43,737 nt of DNA from Nitrospirota bacterium (GTDB lineage Bacteria > Nitrospirota > Thermodesulfovibrionia > UBA6902). The notes beneath the pieces are model-generated. The model was not told where the DNA came from. It saw only the letters and a list, made by a program, of their open reading frames with translations, and did no database searches. A program made the translations under genes and the position numbers. The stretch spans positions 1-43,737 of the forward strand of contig JACQZF010000030.1 of assembly GCA_016213945.1 (NCBI GenBank), written 5' to 3'. This document shows, in pieces, positions 16,745-23,993 of the stretch. How positions within the stretch are numbered: the stretch's first letter is position 1; each line of letters opens with the position of its first letter.

Positions 16745-17287
16745 ATGAATGAGACAAAATGTTGCTGCGACGACGGCAGCGCAAAGGGAATCAGCAGACG
16801 GCAGTTGCTCAGCCTTGCAGGCTGGGGGGCATTCTTTACTACCCTCGGCGTGTCTCTTCTCGGCACGGTCAGGTTTTTATTCCCCCGCGTATTGTTTGAG
16901 CCGCCGCTGACATTCAAGATCGGACTGCCCGAAGACTTCAAGTCCGATGAAAAGGCAGATGGCCATAATGTGCTTTTTGTAAGTGAGAAGTGGAAAGACA
17001 GCCAGAGGGTCTGGATAGTCAGGGAGAAGGACAAGATATATGCGATGTTTACCCGGTGTACCCACCTGGGATGCACACCGAACTGGTTTCCAGAAGACGG
17101 GATATTCAAATGCCCTTGTCACGGGAGCCAGTACTACAGCAATGGAGTGAACTTCGCCGGCCCGGCCCCAAGACCGCTGGACCGTTTTGCCGTTACGATT
17201 TCAGATGACGGCCAGATATTGGTGGACAAGAGCAAGCTTTATAGCATCAAAGAATTTGATGACCCGAATTCTTATATAAAGGTATAA
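16745..17287 (+). CDS. Rieske [2Fe-2S] protein of a cytochrome bc-type complex
   Basis: 180 residues. A Tat-like signal (SRRQLL at about 17-22, then a hydrophobic helix) anchors it on the periplasmic side of the membrane. The cluster ligands are present: C105-T-H107-L-G-C110 and C123-P-C125-H126-G-S. It shuttles electrons from quinol at the Qo site of cytochrome b to a c-type cytochrome. It is the first gene of the operon containing both cytochrome b pieces and the multiheme cytochromes and has a sigma-54 motif upstream. Three adjacent Cys near the N-terminus (KCCCDD) are unusual; they lie on the cytoplasmic side before the signal. Confidence 0.95.
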   Translation: MNETKCCCDDGSAKGISRRQLLSLAGWGAFFTTLGVSLLGTVRFLFPRVLFEPPLTFKIGLPEDFKSDEKADGHNVLFVSEKWKDSQRVWIVREKDKIYAMFTRCTHLGCTPNWFPEDGIFKCPCHGSQYYSNGVNFAGPAPRPLDRFAVTISDDGQILVDKSKLYSIKEFDDPNSYIKV

Positions 17288-17302
17288 ACGGAAAGGGACA
17301 AC

Positions 17303-18055
17303 ATGAAGGACATTCTGAAGAAAGTTACGGAGTCACAGGTCTGGAAATCCGTATTCCGTCACGGCTATGCAGATGAAACAAAGAACCGGATGCTCCAGAT
17401 ACGGTCCAATGTTTTCCTTCACCTGCATCCCTTTAAGATGCCCCGGCATGCCTTTAAAATCCGTTTTACGTGGTGTATGGGCGGCGTAACTTTCTTTTTG
17501 TTTTTAATAGAGGTAATAACGGGGCTTCTGCTTATGTTTTACTACCGGCCTGTTACCGAGTATGCCTATCTTGATATGAAGTTTCTTGAATTCGATGTTC
17601 CCTTCGGCATTATCCTGAGAAACATCCACCGTTGGGGGGCGCATGCGATGGTTGCGACGGTCATGGTCCACATGCTGAGAGTTTTTCTCACAGGGTCGTA
17701 TAAGCCGCCAAGAGAGTTTAACTGGGTGGTGGGTGTAATTTTGCTTGTACTGACACTCCTGCTGAGTTTTACCGGCTATCTTCTCCCCTGGGACCAGCTC
17801 GCTTTCTGGGCCATAACAGTAGGCTCAAATATGGCGAGGGCAACACCCATACTTGGGCACGAAGGCCCCTTTGCCATTGTCGATAAATATAATGACGTCC
17901 GTTTTGCATTGCTTGGCGGCACGGACGTCGGCGCAAGCGCCCTATTAAGATTTTATGTGCTTCATATTATGTTATTGCCTCTTGTAGCGATAATTCTCAT
18001 GGCGGTCCACTTCTGGAGGATAAGAAAAGACGGAGGAATATCAAGACCGCTTTAA
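17303..18055 (+). CDS. Cytochrome b, N-terminal (b6-like) subunit
   Basis: 250 residues with four membrane helices. The bis-histidine pairs for the two b hemes are visible in [20 protein letters not shown] and in the later helix (FYVLHI and [11 protein letters not shown]). [16 protein letters not shown] is the conserved Qo-side segment. It corresponds to PetB/cytochrome b6, i.e. cytochrome b split into two genes. It follows the Rieske gene and its stop overlaps the start of the C-terminal piece by one base (TAATG). Confidence 0.95.
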   Translation: MKDILKKVTESQVWKSVFRHGYADETKNRMLQIRSNVFLHLHPFKMPRHAFKIRFTWCMGGVTFFLFLIEVITGLLLMFYYRPVTEYAYLDMKFLEFDVPFGIILRNIHRWGAHAMVATVMVHMLRVFLTGSYKPPREFNWVVGVILLVLTLLLSFTGYLLPWDQLAFWAITVGSNMARATPILGHEGPFAIVDKYNDVRFALLGGTDVGASALLRFYVLHIMLLPLVAIILMAVHFWRIRKDGGISRPL

Positions 18056-18807
18056 TGAACGGTCTCGTAAAAGGAATAAATATGGAAGCAGCAGAAACCA
18101 AAAAAGAAGATAAAGAGTCAGCAACAGGCAAACAGGACACGGAATATGTATGGCCTGATCTGGTATTCAAGGAATATCTTGCCGTCGTTGCCGTGACAGC
18201 GCTTATGTTGCTGTGGGCGCTCATGGTCAACGCTCCATTGAGGGAATTGGCCAATCCGGGCCTGACCGAAAATCCTGCAAAGGCCCCCTGGTATTTTTTG
18301 GGCTTGCAGGAGCTGCTTGTATATTTTGACCCGTGGATGGCGGGTGTCGTCCTGCCCTCTTTGATAATTACCGGCCTGATCGCTGTTCCTTATATTGACA
18401 CGAACACAAAGGGCGTGGGTGAGTATGCCCTGAGTTTAAGGAAGTTTGCAGTTTATAACTATCTGTTCGGGTTTATTATGTGGTGGGTCCTGATTGTAAT
18501 AGGGACTTTCCTGAGAGGGCCCAACTGGAATTTTTACTGGCCATGGGAGTCCTGGGAGATCCATAAAGAAGTTGAACAGGCATTGGTATTTCAGCCTGCC
18601 TGGGGACCTGCATTTCTGGGGATCTATTTTCTTGCAGGCTTTGTGGTCCCCTGGCTGACAAGCAGGTATCTCAGGGAAAAAGGATTTCTCAGGTATTCAA
18701 TCATAATGCTGCACCTTCTCATTATGTATTTTGTGCCTGTAAAGATCGTTCTCAGGCTGGTCTTTAATGTGCGGTATGTGTGGGCTGCGCCCTGGTTCAA
18801 TATTTAA
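18055..18807 (+). CDS. Cytochrome b, C-terminal (subunit IV-like) subunit
   Basis: 250 residues. A soluble lead of about 45 residues is followed by helices corresponding to helices E-G of cytochrome b. The Qo motif PEWY appears as APWY within NPAKAPWYFLGLQELL, so the acidic residue is absent, a variant I associate with some menaquinol-type complexes. More helices than the minimal PetD follow (GFIMWWVLIVIGTFLRGPNW and two near the C-terminus). The first 10 codons include an internal ATG (18082). It completes the quinol-oxidising core with the two preceding genes. Confidence 0.92.
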   Translation: MNGLVKGINMEAAETKKEDKESATGKQDTEYVWPDLVFKEYLAVVAVTALMLLWALMVNAPLRELANPGLTENPAKAPWYFLGLQELLVYFDPWMAGVVLPSLIITGLIAVPYIDTNTKGVGEYALSLRKFAVYNYLFGFIMWWVLIVIGTFLRGPNWNFYWPWESWEIHKEVEQALVFQPAWGPAFLGIYFLAGFVVPWLTSRYLREKGFLRYSIIMLHLLIMYFVPVKIVLRLVFNVRYVWAAPWFNI

Positions 18808-18887
18808 AGGAAGGGGCAGAGGCACAAAGGCACAGAGGGAAAGAGGATTATTTTGAATCTTGAATTTTTTAATTTTGAATTTTGACA
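18808..18887. other. Gap with short GGCACA-type direct repeats
   Basis: An 80-base gap within the operon containing GGCACAAAGGCACAGAGGG and then an A/T-rich stretch with repeated TTGAAT/TTGAATTTT units. The GGCACAGAGG word recurs (reverse orientation) before recG at 34577-34600. No ribosome binding site is recognisable before the next gene. Confidence 0.35.
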
Positions 18888-21014
18888 ATGAGACTGACGA
18901 CTAAACAACGAACCGTTCATCTTATCTTCACTGCCACACTGGTTGTTTTTACCGTGTGGGCAATCTACAGCGAGGCTGTCTCATCACGCCCCTGGAAAAA
19001 ATATCAGCGTGAATTCAAAAAAATCGAATTGAAAGACACGGCGGACAGGTTAAATAACCTGGAGCTTGAAAAGCAGAAAATCAAAGACAGCGATGGGCTG
19101 AAAAAAATCGACAGGAACATCGAGCTGCTTAAGTTGAGACTGGCCAAGGCTGAGTCAGGCAGCCCGAAGATAATCCAGAACTGGCTCCTGGAATTTAACA
19201 ATGAGGCGGACAGATGCGTCACCTGTCACATGGCAGTGGACAAGCCGGGGTTTGAGAAACAGGCCAATCCGTACAAGACACATCCCGGCAACTATCTTGA
19301 AAAACACCCTGTCCAGACCTTCGGATGTGTGAATTGCCATGACGGAGAGGGACATGCGCTTACAGTGGAACAGGCGCATGGCCATGGAGAGAACTGGCTT
19401 AAGCCTCTCCTCAGCGGAAGCTATGCCCAATCAAAATGCGTCAAATGCCATTCTCTGGGACAGGAACTGCCGCGTGATATAGTGATGCCCGGAGGGGAGA
19501 AGGTTGTGAAGGGGTGGCGGCTTTATATGGAAAAGAACTGTCTCGGATGCCACGTGAATTCCCTTTATGAGAGACCAAAAAGGATAGCCCCTGTTCTGAC
19601 AAAGGTCGGCAGGAAGGTCAATAAGGAGTGGATTAAAAGATGGATCAATAAACCGAAAGATTACCTGCCGAAGACGAACATGCCCGACTTTTCCCTGGAG
19701 GATGAGGAGGTCGAGTTGATTTCAACGTATCTTTTGAGTCTGGCCGGGGGTGAAAAGATCAATGAGCCGAAGGCGCTGCAAAGGTTAAACGATAAGCTGG
19801 CGATTGAAAGCGGTAAGAGTTTGGTCAACAAGCTCGGCTGCACCGGCTGCCATACAATCAACGGCAAGGGCGGGGACTTTGCCCCTGACCTCTCCGGCAT
19901 TGCCGGAAAGACTTATCCTGAGTTTCTCTACTTCTGGTTAAAGGACCCCAAGGCGCACCAGCCGGACGCCCCAATGCCTGACCTCAGAATACCTGAGGAG
20001 GAGATCCAGGACATTGTGGCATATCTGTTTACCTTGAAGAAGGACAAAGAAAAGACGACCTATGCATGGGACATTGACTTTGCCCCTGAGGTCATAAAGA
20101 AGGGCAAGGACTTGCTCAAGGACAAGGGCTGCACCGGCTGTCATGAGATCGAGGACTTGCCGCAGGGATTCAATGCGCCGCCTCATGATGGAGTTGCAAG
20201 TAAAAGACCTGAAGAGCTGATTTGGACCAATATGGAAGATTTTAACGAGAAGTCCCTCAAGAACTGGCTGACTATTAAGGTGATGGACCCGAAGAAATTC
20301 TCCTCAAAGCAGCAGAACATAATTACAAGGATGCCGAAGTTTGATTTCACAGAGGAAGAAGCTGAAGCGCTGGTCACATTTATTCTAAGTCTTACGAAAG
20401 AGAACTTTCCCAAGAGACATTTAAGGACGCTGGCGGATGCCGGGTCCGTTGAGATGAAGGGCAGGAAGCTGCTTGAAGACAGGAACTGCCTTGGCTGTCA
20501 CACGATCAATAAGAAGGGCGGGAGTGTGGCGCCTGATCTGACTGACGAAGGAAGGAAGGTAAGGCCTGAATGGCTCTTCAGTTTTATTACGCAGCCGTAC
20601 AGGATCAGGCCGTTACAGGAGGCAAGGATGCCTTATTTTAAATTGTCGGGCGACGAGATCACCACTATGATTGAATACCTGGCCTTTGTCTCAGGTGAAA
20701 CTTACCCATATATCTATGCAGACAAAAAAGTCACCTATGAAGAAGATATCGCGGCAGGGAAAGAGCTGTACCAGAAGGAGCTTGCATGCCTTGGATGCCA
20801 TACCTTTGAGGGCAAGGGCGGTCTTGTAGGTCCTGAGCATACGGACCTGGCGAGCAGGCTGAGAAGAGAATGGATAGAAAGTTGGCTCGAAAACCCCCAG
20901 GCCATTCAACCTGATGTGAAGATGCCGAGATTTAAATTCAAAGATAAAGAGAAGGAGTATCTGGTCGATTACCTGATGACCATGGGAAGGGAGAGGTTCC
21001 TTGCGGTCCAATAA
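18888..21014 (+). CDS. Membrane-anchored eight-heme cytochrome c with five tandem cytochrome c domains
   Basis: 708 residues. One N-terminal membrane helix (about 9-28), a charged helical stretch (about 40-95) likely forming a coiled coil, then eight CxxCH sites at about 109, 146, 183, 217, 317, 414, 533 and 633. The last five each belong to a class I-like domain that ends in an MPxF/MPDL-type motif supplying a candidate Met ligand (MPDFSLEDEE, MPDLRIPEEE, MPKFDFTEEE, MPYFKLSGDE, MPRFKFKDKE), so the protein is a chain of duplicated units. ATG 18888 is preferred to TTG 18882. It probably takes electrons from the Rieske protein and passes them along the periplasm. It overlaps no neighbour. Confidence 0.92.
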   Translation: MRLTTKQRTVHLIFTATLVVFTVWAIYSEAVSSRPWKKYQREFKKIELKDTADRLNNLELEKQKIKDSDGLKKIDRNIELLKLRLAKAESGSPKIIQNWLLEFNNEADRCVTCHMAVDKPGFEKQANPYKTHPGNYLEKHPVQTFGCVNCHDGEGHALTVEQAHGHGENWLKPLLSGSYAQSKCVKCHSLGQELPRDIVMPGGEKVVKGWRLYMEKNCLGCHVNSLYERPKRIAPVLTKVGRKVNKEWIKRWINKPKDYLPKTNMPDFSLEDEEVELISTYLLSLAGGEKINEPKALQRLNDKLAIESGKSLVNKLGCTGCHTINGKGGDFAPDLSGIAGKTYPEFLYFWLKDPKAHQPDAPMPDLRIPEEEIQDIVAYLFTLKKDKEKTTYAWDIDFAPEVIKKGKDLLKDKGCTGCHEIEDLPQGFNAPPHDGVASKRPEELIWTNMEDFNEKSLKNWLTIKVMDPKKFSSKQQNIITRMPKFDFTEEEAEALVTFILSLTKENFPKRHLRTLADAGSVEMKGRKLLEDRNCLGCHTINKKGGSVAPDLTDEGRKVRPEWLFSFITQPYRIRPLQEARMPYFKLSGDEITTMIEYLAFVSGETYPYIYADKKVTYEEDIAAGKELYQKELACLGCHTFEGKGGLVGPEHTDLASRLRREWIESWLENPQAIQPDVKMPRFKFKDKEKEYLVDYLMTMGRERFLAVQ

Positions 21015-21024
21015 GAGACAGAAT

Positions 21025-21414
21025 ATGAAAAATTTATTGAAGATTGCGGCGCTGGTTGTCTGCGCAGCGCTAACGGTTGTTTTAACTGTCCGCTACAGCG
21101 CAGCAGGTGAAAAGCCGAAGCTTGCCGAGGGCAAAAGGCTGTATATGCACTATTGCACTATGTGCCACGGAGTAAAAGGCGACGGGAAGGGATTTAACGC
21201 CGGATATCTTGACCCTAAACCCGCGGACCACACAAATGCCGGGGAGATGAGCAAGAGGACTGATGAAAAATTATTCGATACCGTTTCCGGGGGCGGAAAA
21301 TCCGTAGGCAAGTCAACATATATGCCTCCCTGGGGCTGGACCTTCACCGAAGCCCAGATAGAGTCTCTCGTGCTCTACCTGAGGCAGCTTTGTAATTGCA
21401 AAGGCCCCGAGTAG
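21025..21414 (+). CDS. Monoheme cytochrome c
   Basis: 129 residues from ATG 21025: a signal/anchor (MKNLLKIAALVVCAALTVVL) and one class I cytochrome c domain with CTMCH at about 43, GVKGDGKG after it, and MPPWGW as the likely Met axial ligand region. The frame is open upstream to a TTG at 21001 inside the previous gene, but ATG 21025 with AAGAGA before it is more plausible. The C-terminus has CNC close to the end. It resembles the cytochrome at 26824 (same GKR-Y-CxxCHG-GDG layout and MPPW motif), so the two are likely paralogs. It is probably a soluble or membrane-tethered electron carrier. Confidence 0.9.
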   Translation: MKNLLKIAALVVCAALTVVLTVRYSAAGEKPKLAEGKRLYMHYCTMCHGVKGDGKGFNAGYLDPKPADHTNAGEMSKRTDEKLFDTVSGGGKSVGKSTYMPPWGWTFTEAQIESLVLYLRQLCNCKGPE

Positions 21415-21527
21415 GGCCGTGCAGAGGAGGTGATGGATTAATTTATACCTCACGCAGGAGCTTGAAGATTGCTGTTATATTTATTAAAAATTATATGCCT
21501 GTCAAGGCCGAAAAGGAGGGAGTAAAG

Positions 21528-23993
21528 ATGGAAAGGAAAAAAATAAGGGGAGCGCCGCTTCTTATCAGACTGACAATGGCGATGCTGTTGGCGGCCACCT
21601 TTTTTGTGATAAGGGCGTATTCAGCCATGGAGCCTGCACAGTCCCCGTCTGCTTCATCGGGCAGCTCTTCATACAAGGGCGATCCGAAGGAGGAGTGGAA
21701 GCACTGGCAGAAGAAGTTTAATGAGCAGATGGCTGCAAAGGAGGTCACGGAAAGGAAGAAAAAGAAGTGGCTTGAAAAAGAATTTGAAATAAAAGAGGTC
21801 GTCATAGGAGACATTAAGGTCGCCGGCATACCGGGAATGGACGGAAGCGTTATTAAGCTGAAGGACGTGTCCGGTATGAATGTAAACAAGGACGACAAGG
21901 TAGTTGAAAGGTGTCTGACCTGCCACGACGGCGTTGAACAGATAAGCGCCTTTCACCCTGTCAATCAGTTTGGGTGCACAATATGTCACAGGGGGAATGG
22001 CGAATCCGTAGTAAAAGAAGAGGCGCACAAAAATATGCTTTACGGACAGGCGTCGATGGGAGGCAAAAGGAACCCTTCAAACTTCAGGGTGGTCGATAAA
22101 TCATGCGCGCTTTCAGGCTGTCACGCCGGGCATAGACAGGATGATATTAACCACTGGCCGAGGCTCAGCAAGACCATGATGTCGCTCCAGGCTGGAAAGA
22201 TTGCGGCCATCAGGTTTCAGTGGGCCGCACAGCCGGGCAAGGAGGCCAAATACGCCACTGTGGGGGTCAAGGACGAAGATGGTTTTACGCCCACGCACAG
22301 GGGCGCCTTAAAGTCCATCGGCACACTGCCGGTTTTCTCGCCTAAGGACCTCCCGCTTAACGATGACGGCTCGTTCAATCATCAAGATGACATGGGGAAC
22401 CCGATTGAGGTAAGCCGCGAGATCGCAGACAGCCAATGGAGGAAATCCTGCGGGAGATGTCACTTCTGGGTTGACAGGAATGACACAGACCATAATGCCT
22501 CTGCCGACTACAGGGCACAGGGTTGCGCAAGCTGTCATGTGCTTTACGATGATGACGGTAAATACAAGGGGAATGACCCGACTATACCAAAGGACAAATC
22601 AGGACATCCCAAGGTGCACCAGGTGACCACTGCAATACCTGCAACGCAGTGTATCCACTGCCACAACCGGGGCGGCAGGACCGGCACAAGCTTTGAAGGC
22701 AGGGTGGAGTCTGATTTCTATGGGACGCCTTTTGATAAAGGAGGACAGTCAAAGCTCAAATTCCATGGCAAGTATTACAACACCCTTACCATGGACATAC
22801 ACTATGAAAAAGGTCTGGAGTGTATAGACTGCCATACGCAGTATGATGTCATGGGCGACGGCAATATCTACTCGAAAAAATTCGAGCAGGTAGAGGTGAG
22901 GTGTGAAGACTGTCACGGCAACTACAACGAGGGGCTCAAGACCGCGAAAGTCACAAAGCAGAATGACAGGGTCGTCAGGCTCAGCGTTGTCTCTCCGAAC
23001 TACAAGAACAAGGCCGGCGATGAGATGGTGCTCACAGCCAGAGGCAACAAATACACAAATGCAAAGATCATTGACGGAGAGGCCATCCTGATCAGCAAAT
23101 TTGACGGGCGTGAACACAAGATGCCGGTCATTACAGGCAAGAAAGGCGCACATTCCATCCCGCAGCATCAGGAGAGGATGGACTGTTTCTCATGCCATTC
23201 AAGATGGGTCCCTCAGTGCTATGGATGCCATGACTACTATGATCAGGCATCTATGAGCGGCGACCGGCTCACGATGAGAACAGACACCAAAAAGGGCGTT
23301 AAAACACCCGGGAACTGGCCTGAATGGAGGAGCTATGTAAGGTACCTTGAGCCCGCGCTCGGCATAAATGCAAAGGGCAAGGTGGCCCCGTATATGCCCG
23401 CATGTCAGGTGCAATTTAATGCCATAGACGGCAGCGGCAGCGTCATAGAACCTTTTGACAATTTTGTTTTCGCTACAAAAGAAGGATATAATCCCGGCAC
23501 GGTCCAAAGCTCGATGCAGCCCCATTCCATGAGGGCAGAGGTCAGGACTTGCGAGGACTGTCATCTGAATCCCAAGGCCCTCGGGCTTGGAGTCGGCGAT
23601 CTGTTGTTAGGCAGGGCGTCGGATGGATCAGAGGACAAGATAGACTATCTCTATGACATGGCAAAATCAGGCCTGACGCCCAACTTCCCCTTTGAGGTCA
23701 TAGAGACGCCTCGCGGACAACAGGTCACATCTAACAGCCACATAGGCGCCAGACCTTTTAATCAGAAGGAGCTGAACAGGATATGGAGGGTCGGAACATG
23801 CCTGCCGTGCCACGATACATATGAGGACCCGATATACCTGAACATCAACGACAGCTACAAAAAGGCAGAGAGTCCCGGACACAAAAAGAAGATCGATGAT
23901 CTGCTGAAGTCGTCAAAGACGGCGTCCATTGAAAAACCGAAGGCTGCCGTTGAAGCAAAGATGGCTGCTGCGAAGAAGGAGGTGGCCAGATGA
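21528..23993 (+). CDS. Large multiheme cytochrome c, about 12 hemes
   Basis: 821 residues. Signal/anchor at about 10-33, a charged helical segment, then eleven CxxCH sites from CLTCH (about 129) to CLPCH (about 758) plus one CALSGCH (C-x4-C-H), giving about twelve hemes. There is no recognisable catalytic motif of nitrite reductase or HAO. I chose ATG 21528 because GGAGGG (21515-21520) lies 7 bases upstream; the frame is open to 21396. It overlaps the next gene by 4 bases (ATGA). It aligns by eye with the next gene over most of its length, so the pair arose by duplication. It is a probable periplasmic electron-transfer subunit of the bc-type complex. Confidence 0.9.
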   Translation: MERKKIRGAPLLIRLTMAMLLAATFFVIRAYSAMEPAQSPSASSGSSSYKGDPKEEWKHWQKKFNEQMAAKEVTERKKKKWLEKEFEIKEVVIGDIKVAGIPGMDGSVIKLKDVSGMNVNKDDKVVERCLTCHDGVEQISAFHPVNQFGCTICHRGNGESVVKEEAHKNMLYGQASMGGKRNPSNFRVVDKSCALSGCHAGHRQDDINHWPRLSKTMMSLQAGKIAAIRFQWAAQPGKEAKYATVGVKDEDGFTPTHRGALKSIGTLPVFSPKDLPLNDDGSFNHQDDMGNPIEVSREIADSQWRKSCGRCHFWVDRNDTDHNASADYRAQGCASCHVLYDDDGKYKGNDPTIPKDKSGHPKVHQVTTAIPATQCIHCHNRGGRTGTSFEGRVESDFYGTPFDKGGQSKLKFHGKYYNTLTMDIHYEKGLECIDCHTQYDVMGDGNIYSKKFEQVEVRCEDCHGNYNEGLKTAKVTKQNDRVVRLSVVSPNYKNKAGDEMVLTARGNKYTNAKIIDGEAILISKFDGREHKMPVITGKKGAHSIPQHQERMDCFSCHSRWVPQCYGCHDYYDQASMSGDRLTMRTDTKKGVKTPGNWPEWRSYVRYLEPALGINAKGKVAPYMPACQVQFNAIDGSGSVIEPFDNFVFATKEGYNPGTVQSSMQPHSMRAEVRTCEDCHLNPKALGLGVGDLLLGRASDGSEDKIDYLYDMAKSGLTPNFPFEVIETPRGQQVTSNSHIGARPFNQKELNRIWRVGTCLPCHDTYEDPIYLNINDSYKKAESPGHKKKIDDLLKSSKTASIEKPKAAVEAKMAAAKKEVAR

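Noticed and set aside
18808-18887. Repeated GGCACA/TTGAAT words as a CRISPR array or tandem regulatory repeat
   Set aside because: Units are short, irregular and without spacers; this looks like dispersed low-complexity intergenic sequence. No CRISPR array was found anywhere in the window.
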